64,000 bases of DNA from Pseudomonas putida (GCA_041071465.1 CP163498.1:2994001-3058000); one strand, 5' to 3'. Positions 29,585-40,922 are shown, numbered from the stretch's first letter. Numbers and translations: made by a program. Notes: generated by a model not told the origin, from the letters alone.

Positions 29585-30382
29585 ATGGACGCTATCGAAT
29601 ACCAGCACCTTCCCGAGACGCCGTTCGAGAGCCTGCTGGACCTGGACGGCCAAGTGGCAGTGGTCACCGGAGGCAGCTCTGGCATCGGCCTGGACATTTC
29701 CCGGCGCCTGGCCCAGGCCGGTGCGCGCGTGGTGATCGGCAGCCTGGCCCGCGAGCGCACCGATGAGCTGATGGACGAAGGCTTGGCCGTGCACTTCGTC
29801 GCTACCGATGTCAGCTGCCGTGCGCAGATCGAACGGCTAGCGACCGAAGCGAGTGGGCAGGGCAGGCTGCGCATCTGGGTGAACAACGCTGGCATCTACC
29901 CACTCAAGGCCATCGACGAGGTGGACGAGGGCTTTTGGGATCGCATGCAGGCAATCAACACCCGCGCCGCATTTTTCGGCGCCCAGTGCGCCCAGGCGCA
30001 GATCCGCCGACACGGGGAGGGCGGCAGCATCATCAACCTGTCGTCGGTGTGCGGTCATCGACCAATGGCCAACCATGTGACCTACGACACCAGCAAGGGC
30101 GCGATCCTGGCCATGACTCGCAGCTTGGCCAAGGACCTGAGCCGTCATTGCATCCGGGTCAACTCGATCTCGCCCGGGCTGACCGCGACACCGGGCAACC
30201 TGGAACCTGAATTGTTCCGCCAGCACCAGCACAACCGTGTGCTGGAAAACATCCCTCTGGGCCGCCCCGGGGAGCCATACGAAATCGCCAACGTAGCGTT
30301 GTTCCTGGCTTCGCCCCTGGCCTCGTACCTCACCGGCACCGACATCACGGTCGACGGCGGCTGGCTGCTGCACGGCAGCTGA
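29585..30382 (+). CDS. SDR-family dehydrogenase in the sugar-oxidation operon
   Basis: NAD(P)-dependent short-chain dehydrogenase of 265 residues. It has TGGSSGIGLDISRRL near residue 27, NNAGIYPL, a Ser (NLSSVCG) and YDTSK as the catalytic Tyr-Lys pair, and TGTDITVDGGW at the end. ATG 29585 follows GAGGAG placed over the preceding stop. It probably oxidises or reduces a sugar alcohol, ketose or aldehyde intermediate made or used by the monooxygenase encoded next. Confidence 0.93.
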   Translation: MDAIEYQHLPETPFESLLDLDGQVAVVTGGSSGIGLDISRRLAQAGARVVIGSLARERTDELMDEGLAVHFVATDVSCRAQIERLATEASGQGRLRIWVNNAGIYPLKAIDEVDEGFWDRMQAINTRAAFFGAQCAQAQIRRHGEGGSIINLSSVCGHRPMANHVTYDTSKGAILAMTRSLAKDLSRHCIRVNSISPGLTATPGNLEPELFRQHQHNRVLENIPLGRPGEPYEIANVALFLASPLASYLTGTDITVDGGWLLHGS

Positions 30383-30454
30383 CGCCCTCGCCCTACCGCC
30401 AAGGCGCCTGTGTGGGTGCCTGGGCACGCTATCGCCTGATAAAGGAGAACCATC

Positions 30455-31573
30455 ATGAAACTCGCGATGTTCATGCAGCCTCTGCACCACAAGGGCTGGG
30501 ACTACCATGAAATGTACGACCAGGACATAGCCTGTGTCGTCCACGCCGATCAGGTCGGCTACGACGAAATGTGGATCGGCGAGCACACCTCGCAGCGCAC
30601 CGAGCCGATTACCAACGCCCTGCAGTTCATGTCCGCACTGATCCCGCTGACTCAGCGCATCAAGCTGTGCACCGGTGTGCTCAACTTGCCGCACCACCAC
30701 CCGGCGCGCATTGCCGCCGATGCTGCCATGTTCGACCACATGAGCCGCGGCCGCTTCATCATGGGTATCGGCCCAGGGGGGTTGGCCTCCGACTTTGAAG
30801 TGTATGGCAGTAACGGCAAGGACCGTGGCCGGATGATGGTCGAGTGCTACGAGATGATCCGCAAGATCTGGAGCAGCAATGCACCCTACCAGTTCTCTGG
30901 CGAGTACTTCGATGTGTCGCTGGTGAATACGGTCAATCATGAGCTGGAGATCGGCTACATGCCCAAGCCGTTCCAGCATCCGTTCCCGCGCCCTGCCACG
31001 ACCGCCATGAGCCCGTTCTCCAGCACTGCGAAACTGGCCGGCAGCAAGGACTGGGACCTGATGTCCGCGAACTTCAACCCGACCGCCACGGTAGCGTCGC
31101 ACTGGCAGGCTTACCTCAAGGGTGCCGAGGAGGCCGGCCACCAGGCCGACCCGCGCAACTGGCGCGTGGCGCGCTCGGTATTCGTCGCAGACTCCAAGGC
31201 CCAGGCCGAGGATTACCTGGCTGATCCGAACTGCACCCTGCGGCGTTACTTCGAGTACATGATCGATAACCTCGCCAGCAACAACTACATGCAGATCTTC
31301 AAGACCCGCCCTGACATGACTGACGCCGAGGTCACGGTCGATCACTGCATCCGCGAGATGGTGATTTACGGGGATGCCGACAGCGTGGTCGAGCAATTGG
31401 TCGCCTTCAGTGAGCGGACCGGCCCGTTCGGCACCCTGATGACCACTTTCCACGAATGGGATGACGAGGCCTTGTGGCGCCGTTCGATGGAATTGACCGC
31501 CCGTGAAGTGATGCCACGACTGAGCCGTTACATGCAGCCGCGTCTCGATGCAGCCATGGCCGTCAGCGCCTGA
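30455..31573 (+). CDS. Luciferase-like flavin-dependent monooxygenase (LuxA/LimB-like)
   Basis: TIM-barrel monooxygenase using reduced FMN and oxygen, 372 residues. LuxA-type features are VGYDEMWIGEHTSQR, RIKLCTGVLNLPHHHPAR, FDHMSRGRFIMGIGPGG and FEVYGSNGKDRGRMMVE. These resemble alkanal monooxygenase and limonene monooxygenase (LimB) more than the alkanesulfonate monooxygenase SsuD. AAAGGAG precedes ATG 30455. The operon's first gene is a matching flavin reductase, so the pair forms a two-component oxygenase. A flavin oxygenase beside a sugar importer and transketolase is unusual; hydroxylation, Baeyer-Villiger or C-X cleavage of a sugar derivative are all open. Confidence 0.9.
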   Translation: MKLAMFMQPLHHKGWDYHEMYDQDIACVVHADQVGYDEMWIGEHTSQRTEPITNALQFMSALIPLTQRIKLCTGVLNLPHHHPARIAADAAMFDHMSRGRFIMGIGPGGLASDFEVYGSNGKDRGRMMVECYEMIRKIWSSNAPYQFSGEYFDVSLVNTVNHELEIGYMPKPFQHPFPRPATTAMSPFSSTAKLAGSKDWDLMSANFNPTATVASHWQAYLKGAEEAGHQADPRNWRVARSVFVADSKAQAEDYLADPNCTLRRYFEYMIDNLASNNYMQIFKTRPDMTDAEVTVDHCIREMVIYGDADSVVEQLVAFSERTGPFGTLMTTFHEWDDEALWRRSMELTAREVMPRLSRYMQPRLDAAMAVSA

Positions 31574-31611
31574 CTGATGCCTTCAGAACGTTTACCGATC
31601 CAAGGTGCAAC

Positions 31612-32490
31612 ATGACCCTAGCAGTTGATCCGAGCAACACCGACGAATACGCGCTCACGCCCAGCGAGCTGGCGCGCCTGCGTGAAAAGGCGCAGTTCAT
31701 CCGCCTGGAAACCATCCGCCTCATCGAGATTGCCAAGGTTGGCCATTACACTTCGGTGTTTTCCGCGGCTGAGCTGTTCGCCGCGCTTTACTACGACGTG
31801 ATGTCCCTGCGGCATGGCGAGCCCAAGTGGCCGCTGCGCGACCGATTCATGATGGGCAAGGGCCACGCCGCCGTGGGCCTGTTCCCGGTGCTGGTGGAGT
31901 GGGGCTTCTTCGACAAGGAGATCCTCGACGGCTACACCCGCCTGGGCAACCCGCTGGGTGACCACCCGGACATGCGCAAGGTGCCCGGCGTGGACTTCTC
32001 CTCAGGCTCCATCGGCCATGCGCTGTCGGGCGGTTTGGGCATGGCGATGGCCGGGCGCATGCTCGGCCAGGACTTCACTACGTTTGTCATGGTCGGCGAC
32101 GGTGAAATGCAGGAGGGCCAGGTGTGGGAAGCGGCCATGGCCGCCTCGCATCACAAGGTAGGCAACCTGGTGGCGATCGTCGATCGCAACGGTTTCCAGC
32201 TCGATGGCAGCGTTGACGATGTGATTGGTGTCGAGCCACTGGCTGACAAATGGCGTGCGTTCGGCTGGGAGGTCTACGACGTCGATGGCCACGACCTGGC
32301 CGCGCTGACCCCTCTGTTGCGGCGCATCAAGGCTGAAAAGGGCCGTGAGAAGCCAGTGTGCATCATTGCCCAGACCCTCAAAGGTAAAGGCGTCTCGTAT
32401 ATGGAGACGGAACCTGGCTGGCACCTGGGCTACCTGGACCCTGAAGACGCGCAACGCGCCATCGACGAAATCAAGAGCAAGGTGATCTGA
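31612..32490 (+). CDS. Transketolase N-terminal subunit (TPP-binding half)
   Basis: First half of a two-subunit transketolase, 292 residues. It binds thiamine pyrophosphate through GDGEMQEGQVWEAAMAA followed by AIVDRNGFQLDG (the GDG...N motif), and carries MMGKGHAAVGLFPVL and GSIGHALSGGLGMAMAGRM. Split transketolases transfer two-carbon ketol units, as in apulose-4-phosphate (AptAB) or sulfofructose (SqwGH) catabolism, or serve as alternative pentose-phosphate enzymes. The partner half starts 2 bases after this stop. Confidence 0.93.
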   Translation: MTLAVDPSNTDEYALTPSELARLREKAQFIRLETIRLIEIAKVGHYTSVFSAAELFAALYYDVMSLRHGEPKWPLRDRFMMGKGHAAVGLFPVLVEWGFFDKEILDGYTRLGNPLGDHPDMRKVPGVDFSSGSIGHALSGGLGMAMAGRMLGQDFTTFVMVGDGEMQEGQVWEAAMAASHHKVGNLVAIVDRNGFQLDGSVDDVIGVEPLADKWRAFGWEVYDVDGHDLAALTPLLRRIKAEKGREKPVCIIAQTLKGKGVSYMETEPGWHLGYLDPEDAQRAIDEIKSKVI

Positions 32491-32492
32491 TC

Positions 32493-33472
32493 ATGAATAC
32501 TGCCCCCTGTCCCCCAACTCCTGGCAGTACCGTGCCCTCAATACCCAAACGCCTGGCCTGGATGCGTTGTCCGATGCTTTGCTGGCGTTGGTCGAGCAGG
32601 GCGAACCGGTGGTCGCTGGTACTGCGGACCTTCAATACTCCAACGGCCTGGCCAAATTCGCTCAGTTTCATCCGGAGCGCTTCGTGCAGTTCGGTATCTC
32701 CGAGCAGAACATGGTGTCGTGCGCCGCCGGTATGGCTGCGGTCGGCATGAAGCCGTTCGTGGCCACCTTTGCTTCGTTCTTGCCGCTTTTGTGCTGCGAG
32801 CAGATCCGCATGGATGTCGCTTACTCGGCGCTACCGGTGCGCCTGATTGGCCACCACGCCGGGATATCCCTGGGCTTCTATGGAACCTCGCACCATGCCA
32901 CCGAAGACCTGGCGATCATGCGCGCGATTGCTGACATCACCATCGTCGCACCGGCCGATGCCAACCAGCTCAAGGCCGCGATCAAGGCCTCGGCCAATCA
33001 CCCGCAGCCGATCTACTTCCGCATCCAGCGCGGGCGTGACCCGGTGGTGTACGAAGAAGAACCTGTGTTCGAGTTTGGTAAGGCCACCACGTTGCTTACC
33101 GGTGACGAGCTGACCATCATCGCCACAGGCTCGACTGTGCACCCGGCACTGCAGGCGGCCAAGGCGCTCAATGCCCAGGGGCGTTCGGTGGGGGTACTGG
33201 ACATGACCACGGTCAAACCGCTGGATGTGGAGGCTGTTTTGCGCGTGGCGCGCCAAAGCCGGGCGATCCTTACCGTCGAGGAGCACAACATCATCGGTGG
33301 CCTGGGGGGCGCTGTGTGCGAGGTGATCGCCGAGGCTGGCATTGGCACGCGCATCCGCCGTCATGGCATCTATGACGAGTACAGCCTGATCGCGCCGCCT
33401 ACCCACCTCTATCGTCACTACAAGCTGGATGCCGAAGGCATCGAGAGCGTGGCGAGAGAGTTGATCGACTAA
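32493..33472 (+). CDS. Transketolase C-terminal subunit (frameshift near 32515)
   Basis: Second half of the split transketolase, with the pyrimidine-binding and C-terminal domains. Motifs are FVQFGISEQNMVSCAAGMA (with the catalytic Glu), GHHAGISLGFYGTSHHATEDLA and VEEHNIIGGLGGAV. It starts at ATG 32493. One extra C in the run at 32511-32515 gives PNSWQYRALNTQTPGLDALSD and joins the start to the rest; the corrected protein is 326 residues. Without correction the start would be ATG 32567 and the first ~25 residues would be lost. The missing base is likely an error. Confidence 0.9.
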
Positions 33473-34959
<1,487 letters not shown>

Positions 34960-35049
34960 GGCAGTAGTGGGGCGGGTGGGGGGGGGCCCGCACTCGCCCG
35001 ATCGCGATCCGGTTTGCCTGTAAGTGGGGGGCTGACTAAACCGGTTGTC

Positions 35050-35955
35050 TTACCAATGCACGCTGGTCGTGCGCAGCCACTGGTGAATTGACTCACGCTT
35101 GGGCTGCCAGCCCAGCAACTGTCGCGCATTTACCGCCCGTACGCGGCTGTTTGAGCCAATCGCAAAGCGGGCCCAGTCACCTAGCTCGGCAATCGCCTCG
35201 TCCGCCGGCCAGCTCTCGATACGCCCTTCGTAACCTAGTGCGTGGCTGATGGAAGTCGCGATCTCGATGAACGAAGCCTCGCCGTTCTCGGCAAAGAACA
35301 ACGACGCCGAAGGTGCCTTTTCCAAGGCCAGTCGATACAACTCGGCAAGGTCCTCAATGTGTACGTTGGACCACCGGTGTACGCCCTCGCCTAGGTAAGC
35401 ACCAGCGCTGAACTGGCGCGACTTGGCCAGCAGCTTGGGCAACTGGTCGCTGGCGGTCGGTAGGCCCAGTGCATCGCCGTAGATCATGGTCGGGCAGAAC
35501 ACAATGGCGCGGATGCCCAGCTCCACGCCGGCATTGCGCACGCGTTGGTTGATCGCCACACGGTCACGACGGATGTCCATCGGCTCGAACGGCGTCTCGT
35601 CGGTGAAGATTGCCTCCCGCTCGTAGGCACCGCGCGCGTCGTCGCCGACCACGCTGGAGCCAGAAGTGTGGATGAACGGTTTACCGCTGCCACGAAGGGC
35701 GTTGATGAAGGTCTCGACGCTGGCCCGGTGGTCGGAATCGGCGGTGTGCACCACGGCGTCGGCGGCCTGGGCTTGCTGGGTGAGGATGTAGGTGTCATCC
35801 AGGGTGCCCAGTACTGGGGTGATGCCCAAGGCTTGCAGGGCATCGCGTTTGGCAGGATCACGGATCAGGCCGGTGACCTCGTGCCCGGCGTCTGCCAGGT
35901 ACTTGGCTACCGAGCCACCGATGTAGCCTGAAGCGCCGGTAATGAAGATTTTCAT
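35050..35955 (-). CDS. NAD-dependent epimerase/dehydratase-family protein (extended SDR)
   Basis: Extended or atypical short-chain reductase of 301 residues. The Rossmann motif TGASGYIGGSVAKYL is at the N-terminus, with HTSGSSVVG in the middle. The expected YxxxK is not evident in the usual place (INQRVR region), so it may be an NmrA-like or non-canonical member. It is divergent from another SDR gene across about 220 bases that contain a direct repeat. The function is not predictable. Confidence 0.85.
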   Translation of the reverse strand: MKIFITGASGYIGGSVAKYLADAGHEVTGLIRDPAKRDALQALGITPVLGTLDDTYILTQQAQAADAVVHTADSDHRASVETFINALRGSGKPFIHTSGSSVVGDDARGAYEREAIFTDETPFEPMDIRRDRVAINQRVRNAGVELGIRAIVFCPTMIYGDALGLPTASDQLPKLLAKSRQFSAGAYLGEGVHRWSNVHIEDLAELYRLALEKAPSASLFFAENGEASFIEIATSISHALGYEGRIESWPADEAIAELGDWARFAIGSNSRVRAVNARQLLGWQPKRESIHQWLRTTSVHW

Positions 35956-36058
35956 CGTGGACCTTTCTTATTGATGAGTGGAGGTAAGCATCTGTGTTGC
36001 AGGCCTACGGTAAGAACTTGCCGAAGGCGCGACCAGCCGCTAGCCACGCACAACTCTT

Positions 36059-36136
36059 GTGACGTCGATTCGTATCAACATTTGCTGAATGGTGTTTGCA
36101 CGGGAAGTGAATACGGCTGTCACGCCGATTCGTAAT
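36059..36136. repeat. Pair of direct 18-base repeats in a divergent promoter region
   Basis: TGTGACGTCGATTCGTAT (36059-36076) and TGTCACGCCGATTCGTAA (36119-36136) match at 15 of 18 bases and are exactly 60 bases apart. They lie between the divergent SDR genes and are probably operator sites for a regulator; no regulator gene is adjacent. Confidence 0.5.
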
Positions 36137-36174
36137 AGATTCCTGGCAAGAACAACTACAAAAGGTACGGCATC

Positions 36175-36957
36175 ATGGATTACCAACTGGTCGGCAAGAA
36201 TGTCCTGATCACCGGCGGCGCCACGGGTATCGGCAAGGCCATTGCCCAGTGCTTCCTGGACGAGGGCGCTCATGTGGTAGTCAGTGGGTTGACTGAGGCA
36301 ATGGTTGCCGAAGCTTGCGAAGCCCTCGGCCCTCGCTGCAGCGGTCTGGCCGGCGATCTGACCCAACCGGGTATTGCCGAGCGCCTTGTCGAGCAGGCGC
36401 GGCACAACGGCCCCATCGATTACTTGATCAACTGTGTCGGCATCTTCGAGGTGCGCGACTTCTTCGAGACGGACGACGCGCAGTGGTTTCGCTATTTCGA
36501 CGTGAACGTCATGACGGCGGTGCGCATGACTCGCCTGGTGCTGGCCGAGATGCTGGCCGCGGGCGAGGGCTCGGTGGTGTTCATCAGCAGTGAGTCGGGT
36601 GTCAAGCCGCAGCCGTGGATGGTCCACTACGGTGCCATGAAGTCTTGCCTGTTAGGCGTATCCCGTGCCTTGGCCGAACTGACCAAGGGAACTGCGGTGC
36701 GGGTCAACAGCATCCTGCCGGGGCCTACCAGCACTGAGGCGGTGCGCCGTTACCATGCCGAGATCGCGGAGGAAAAAGGCATCAGCGCCCAGCAGGTGGT
36801 GGCTGATTACTTCGACCAGACCGAGCCTACCTCGTTGATCCGTCGCATGATCGAGCCGGAGGAGGTGGCCCGCAGTGTGGTGCACCTGGCCGCATCGCCC
36901 GCTCTCAATGGGATGGCGATGCGGGTGGAGGGTGGAACTATTCGCAGCATACTTTGA
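36175..36957 (+). CDS. SDR-family oxidoreductase
   Basis: Short-chain dehydrogenase of 260 residues. It has TGGATGIGKAIAQCF near residue 13, NCVGIFE, Ser in VFISSESG, and YGAMK as catalytic Tyr-Lys. The C-terminus lacks the usual VDGG (it reads RVEGGTIRSIL). It lies 174 bases downstream of one direct repeat and is convergent with the MFS exporter gene. The substrate is unknown; a link to the neighbouring sugar cluster is possible but unproven. Confidence 0.9.
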   Translation: MDYQLVGKNVLITGGATGIGKAIAQCFLDEGAHVVVSGLTEAMVAEACEALGPRCSGLAGDLTQPGIAERLVEQARHNGPIDYLINCVGIFEVRDFFETDDAQWFRYFDVNVMTAVRMTRLVLAEMLAAGEGSVVFISSESGVKPQPWMVHYGAMKSCLLGVSRALAELTKGTAVRVNSILPGPTSTEAVRRYHAEIAEEKGISAQQVVADYFDQTEPTSLIRRMIEPEEVARSVVHLAASPALNGMAMRVEGGTIRSIL

Positions 36958-36976
36958 CGTCAGTTATCGCCGACTA

Positions 36977-38164
36977 TCAAGCCGCCATGGTCACTTTCCG
37001 GCGCCACAGCAACCAGGCCAGCGGCAGGTTCACCAGTAAGGCGGCAGCCACACCAGCCCAGGGGGTGAGCGCCAGTTGGCCGTTTTCCACTAGCACGCTA
37101 CCTGCCCGTTCGCCCAGGGTGATGCCCAGGTTGAATGCCGAGATGTTCAATCCCGAAGCGAAGTCCACCGCCTTTGGCGTATGCAAGCGGGCAGTGGACA
37201 ACATGCCGGTCTGAAACGCTGGAGTCATGCCGAAGGCAACGATGCCCCAGACGAACACGGTGATCACCATCAAGACTTTGTACGGTAGCGACAGTGCCAG
37301 GGCCACCAGTGTCAGCGCCAATACGCCGAACAGCAGCCGCAAGGTACGTTCCCAGCCCAGGCTATCGGACAGCCGGCCACCCAGCAGGTTGCCGATCATG
37401 GTTGCCACACCGAACACCAGCAGCAGCACGCTGGCGCTGCTGGCCGAGAACCCGGTGATGTCTGTCAGGATTGGCGTGATGAAGGTGAATGCCGAGAAGC
37501 TTGCACCGAAGCCAAGGACAGTGACCGACATCATTGCCCAGATCGCCGGGCTGCGCAGTGCAGCCAACTGCCCCAGGGCATTGCCGGCCTTGCTGGCCGG
37601 TTGTCGTGGTAGCCAAACTGCGGTGGCCAGCAGCGCAAGCAGGGCCAGCAACGCCACCGCATAGAACGGCAGGCGCCAACCGAGGGCGTTGCCAAGGTAG
37701 CTGCCCAGCGGCACACCAATGACCATCGCCAGGGTCAGGCCGGCGAACATCACTGCGATCGCCTTGCTGGCCTGGCCTTCACGTGCCAAGCCAGCCGCTA
37801 CGGTAGCGCCGATGGCGAAGAAGCTGCCGTGCGCCAGCGCGGTGATGATTCGCCCCAACAACAAGATCGGATAATTCGGCGCTAAGGCCGAGACCAGGTT
37901 CCCCAGCAGGAACACGCCGATCAGCATCATCAGCACGGTTTTTTTCGGGAAGCGGCCCAGGCCGATGACGATGAACGGTGTGCCGATGGCCAAGGCCAGG
38001 GCATACAGCCCAACCAGGCTGCCGGCGCTAGCGAGGGAGATCGCGAAGGCGGTCGAGATCGACGGCAGAATACCGACGATGATGAATTCGGCGACGCCAA
38101 TTGCGAAGGCGGTGATCGCCAGGGTGAGGATGCCGGGATGCAGCCCGGTGCTGGATCTGCTCAT
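36977..38164 (-). CDS. MFS transporter, DHA1-type (AraJ/YdhP-like exporter)
   Basis: Twelve-helix major facilitator, 395 residues from ATG 38164. The DHA1 pattern is shown by AITAFAIGVAEFIIVGILPSI in helix 1 and GRIITALAHGSFFAIGATVA in helix 4, as in the AraJ/YdhP/sugar-efflux group. Proteins of this group export arabinose-like sugars, nucleosides or drugs. The start was chosen at MSRSST because the upstream extension is not membrane-like. It is monocistronic. Confidence 0.88.
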   Translation of the reverse strand: MSRSSTGLHPGILTLAITAFAIGVAEFIIVGILPSISTAFAISLASAGSLVGLYALALAIGTPFIVIGLGRFPKKTVLMMLIGVFLLGNLVSALAPNYPILLLGRIITALAHGSFFAIGATVAAGLAREGQASKAIAVMFAGLTLAMVIGVPLGSYLGNALGWRLPFYAVALLALLALLATAVWLPRQPASKAGNALGQLAALRSPAIWAMMSVTVLGFGASFSAFTFITPILTDITGFSASSASVLLLVFGVATMIGNLLGGRLSDSLGWERTLRLLFGVLALTLVALALSLPYKVLMVITVFVWGIVAFGMTPAFQTGMLSTARLHTPKAVDFASGLNISAFNLGITLGERAGSVLVENGQLALTPWAGVAAALLVNLPLAWLLWRRKVTMAA

Positions 38165-38419
38165 GTTCAGTACTCCGGATTCGAGAATCGCAAGACGATA
38201 AGGTGCCTTCGCCGGAGTTCTGGTTCTTGTGGGGGCGGGGGAGGCGGCCGGGCTGGCATTTATGATCGTTGCCCGGCAGACGCGTGAGGTGTGCGTCAAC
38301 GGGCTCTACTGTGGGGGATACGATGCGGGATGAATATCCGGTGAAGGGGCACATCATTTGTGATCTCGGTTCACATGCGCGAGATCAAGTCACGTTCCTT
38401 GGCCGTTGCTACCTGCTGG

Positions 38420-38457
38420 AAAAACAAAACCCCTTGAAGCGTAGGCCTCAAGGGGTT
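38420..38457 (-). terminator. Rho-independent terminator of ychF
   Basis: On the minus strand AACCCCTTGA pairs with TCAAGGGGTT and a T-rich tract (TTGTTTTT) follows. It lies 22 bases after the ychF stop. Confidence 0.85.
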
Positions 38458-38479
38458 CGTGGTTGCAGCAGGCTACCGC

Positions 38480-39580
38480 TTAGACGTTGAAGCGGAAGTG
38501 CATCACGTCGCCGTCTTTGACGATGTAGTCCTTGCCTTCCAAGCGCCATTTACCGGCTTCCTTGGCACCGCTTTCACCCTTGAACTGGATGAAGTCATCA
38601 TAGGCCACCACTTCAGCGCGGATGAAGCCTTTTTCGAAGTCGGTGTGGATCACGCCTGCGGCTTGTGGTGCGGTGGCACCTACGCGTACGGTCCAGGCAC
38701 GTACTTCCTGCACGCCGGCAGTGAAGTAGGTCTGCAGGTTCAGCAGCTCGTAACCGGCGCGGATCACGCGGTTCAGGCCAGGCTCTTCCAGGCCCAGGGC
38801 CTCGAGGAACATGTCCTTCTCTTCACCGTCTTCCAGCTCGGCGATTTCTGCCTCGATCTTGTTGCACACCGGCACCACTACCGCGCCTTCTTCCTCGGCG
38901 ATGGCCTTGACCACGTCCAGGTGCGGGTTGTTGTCGAAGCCGTCTTCGGCCACGTTGGCGATGTACATCACCGGCTTGCTGGTCAGCAGGTGGAAGCCAC
39001 GAATGACAGCTTTTTCGTCGTCAGCCATGTGCTTCATCAGGCTGCGTGCAGGCTTGCCTTCGGTGAAGTGCGGGATCAGCTTTTCCAGTATTGCCTTCTG
39101 CGCCAAGGCTTCCTTGTCGCCGCCTTTGGCGTTGCGGGCTACTTTCTGCAGCTGCTTTTCGCAGCTGTCGAGGTCGGCGAAGATCAGTTCGAGGTCGATG
39201 ATCTCGATGTCACGCTTGGGGTCGACGCTGTTGGAAACGTGGATCACGTTCTCGTCTTCGAAGCAGCGCACCACGTGGGCAATGGCGTCGGTCTCGCGGA
39301 TGTTGGCGAGGAACTTGTTGCCCAGGCCTTCGCCTTTCGACGCACCGGCAACCAGGCCGGCGATGTCGACGAATTCCATGGTGGTCGGCAGGATGCGGTT
39401 TGGCTTGACGATTTCAGCCAGCGCAGCCAAACGAGCGTCGGGCATAGGCACGATGCCGCTGTTTGGCTCGATGGTGCAGAAAGGGAAGTTCTCCGCCGCG
39501 ATGCCAGACTTGGTCAGGGCGTTGAACAGGGTGGACTTGCCGACGTTGGGCAGGCCGACGATGCCGCAATTGAAACCCAT
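38480..39580 (-). CDS. ychF: Redox-regulated ATPase/GTPase YchF
   Basis: Universally conserved Obg-related P-loop protein (OLA1/YchF) that prefers ATP and binds ribosomes. Of 366 residues, the P-loop [14 protein letters not shown] is at 8-21, the G3-like motif FVDIAGLV near 65, a coiled coil in the middle, and the TGS domain near the C-terminus ending MHFRFNV. It lies 24 bases after pth on the same strand, a standard Pseudomonas pair. It is followed by a clear terminator. Confidence 0.97.
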   Translation of the reverse strand: MGFNCGIVGLPNVGKSTLFNALTKSGIAAENFPFCTIEPNSGIVPMPDARLAALAEIVKPNRILPTTMEFVDIAGLVAGASKGEGLGNKFLANIRETDAIAHVVRCFEDENVIHVSNSVDPKRDIEIIDLELIFADLDSCEKQLQKVARNAKGGDKEALAQKAILEKLIPHFTEGKPARSLMKHMADDEKAVIRGFHLLTSKPVMYIANVAEDGFDNNPHLDVVKAIAEEEGAVVVPVCNKIEAEIAELEDGEEKDMFLEALGLEEPGLNRVIRAGYELLNLQTYFTAGVQEVRAWTVRVGATAPQAAGVIHTDFEKGFIRAEVVAYDDFIQFKGESGAKEAGKWRLEGKDYIVKDGDVMHFRFNV

Positions 39581-39604
39581 GGGTATTCCCCTCTCTAAAG
39601 GAAA

Positions 39605-40189
39605 TCAGGCCTTCTGGCTGTGCAGCTCGCGCATCGCCTTGGCGAAATCGCCGGCAAGCACGTCCGGCAGCACGCCGAGGGCAAAATCGATGCTGGCGTC
39701 GAGCTTCTCCTGCTCGGCGCGCGGCGCGCGGCCCAGGACGAAGTTGGATACCAGTTTGGCGTCACCCGGGTGGCCGATGCCAAGCCGCAGGCGGTGGAAG
39801 TCGTTCTGGTTACCGAGCTGCGCGATGATGTCGCGCAGGCCGTTATGCCCACCATGGCCGCCGCCGCGCTTGAGCTTGGCAACGCCTGGGGGCAGGTCGA
39901 GTTCGTCGTGTGCCACCAGGATCGCTTCCGGCTTGATGCGGAAGAAATTGGCCAAGGCCGCCACGGACTGACCGCTGCGGTTCATGTAGGTGGTAGGGAT
40001 CAACAAACGAACGTCGTTGCCCTGATGGCTGAATTTAGCCGTCAGGCCGAAATATTTTTTGTCAGCAGTCAGCGAAACTCGCTGGGCGCTGGCAATGCGT
40101 TCAACGAAAAGAGCCCCTGCGTTATGCCGGGTCTGTTCGTATTCGGGGCCGGGGTTACCCAGGCCAACGATCAACTGGATGGCGGTCAC
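39605..40189 (-). CDS. pth: Peptidyl-tRNA hydrolase
   Basis: Releases tRNA from stalled peptidyl-tRNAs by cleaving the ester bond. Its 194 residues are the usual Pth length. [19 protein letters not shown] holds the catalytic His near residue 24; [19 protein letters not shown] and [12 protein letters not shown] are family motifs. It is between rplY and ychF, as in other pseudomonads. Confidence 0.97.
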   Translation of the reverse strand: MTAIQLIVGLGNPGPEYEQTRHNAGALFVERIASAQRVSLTADKKYFGLTAKFSHQGNDVRLLIPTTYMNRSGQSVAALANFFRIKPEAILVAHDELDLPPGVAKLKRGGGHGGHNGLRDIIAQLGNQNDFHRLRLGIGHPGDAKLVSNFVLGRAPRAEQEKLDASIDFALGVLPDVLAGDFAKAMRELHSQKA

Positions 40190-40215
40190 GTCAGGGGCTC
40201 TTCCTTGGAGTTGGT

Positions 40216-40244
40216 GGGTTACAGTGCGCGCGGCACTGTAACCC
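40216..40244. other. Perfect 12-bp stem-loop between rplY and pth
   Basis: GGGTTACAGTGC pairs perfectly with GCACTGTAACCC around GCGCG. No U-tract follows on either strand, so it is more likely an mRNA processing or attenuating hairpin between rplY and pth than a full terminator. Confidence 0.5.
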
Positions 40245-40268
40245 GATCAACGCCGGCGTGCGAGTGGA

Positions 40269-40862
40269 TTACTCGGCAGCGCCTTCTGCTTCTGGAGCAA
40301 CGCGTGGAGCGTGAACGTTGGCAACAGCTTTGTCATCACCGTGGGCCAGAGCGACGAACTCTACGCCTTTCGGAGCTTTCAGGTCCGACAGGTGGATGAT
40401 GGTGCCGACTTCGGCGTTGGCCAGGTCAACTTCGATGAACTCAGGCAGGTCTTTGGCTTCGCAGGAAACTTCGATCTCGGAAACAACGTGCGAGATCTCG
40501 CCGCCTTTCTTGACCGGGGCTTCTTCACCGATGAAGTGAACCGGAACCTTGGCAGTCAGCTTCTGGCCAGCAACGACGCGAACGAAGTCGGCGTGCATGA
40601 TGAAGCCTTTGGCTGGGTGGCGCTGCATGGCCTTGACCACGACGTTCTGCTTGGCGCCGTCGACGTTCAGTTCGATAACGTGGCTGTAGGCAGCTTCGTT
40701 TTCGAACAGTTTGGCGATTTCCTTGGCCACGATGGTCAGGGATTGGGCTTCTTTATCGCCACCGTAAACAACGGCAGGGATGCTGGCGGCGTGACGCAGG
40801 CGGCGGCTCGCACCTTTCCCCAGGTCAGTACGCGCTTGGGCGTTCAGGATGAAGTCAGTCAT
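40269..40862 (-). CDS. rplY: 50S ribosomal protein L25, CTC-type
   Basis: Ribosomal protein bL25 with the extra C-terminal domain (TL5/CTC type), 197 residues. The 5S rRNA-binding N-terminal domain starts [19 protein letters not shown]; the second domain contains [19 protein letters not shown]; an Ala/Glu-rich tail ends the chain. The start ATG 40862 is preceded by GGAG. It is downstream of prs and separated from it by a strong terminator hairpin, so it probably has its own promoter. Confidence 0.96.
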   Translation of the reverse strand: MTDFILNAQARTDLGKGASRRLRHAASIPAVVYGGDKEAQSLTIVAKEIAKLFENEAAYSHVIELNVDGAKQNVVVKAMQRHPAKGFIMHADFVRVVAGQKLTAKVPVHFIGEEAPVKKGGEISHVVSEIEVSCEAKDLPEFIEVDLANAEVGTIIHLSDLKAPKGVEFVALAHGDDKAVANVHAPRVAPEAEGAAE

Positions 40863-40922
40863 TTTGTTTCTCCAAAATAGCCTCCCGTATGGCGTTTGCG
40901 ACCAGCGCCAGACGGGGATGGC

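Noticed and set aside
29837..31453. A 538-codon minus-strand frame over the SDR and monooxygenase genes
   Set aside because: It is antisense to two genes with clear family motifs; the product has no recognisable domain.
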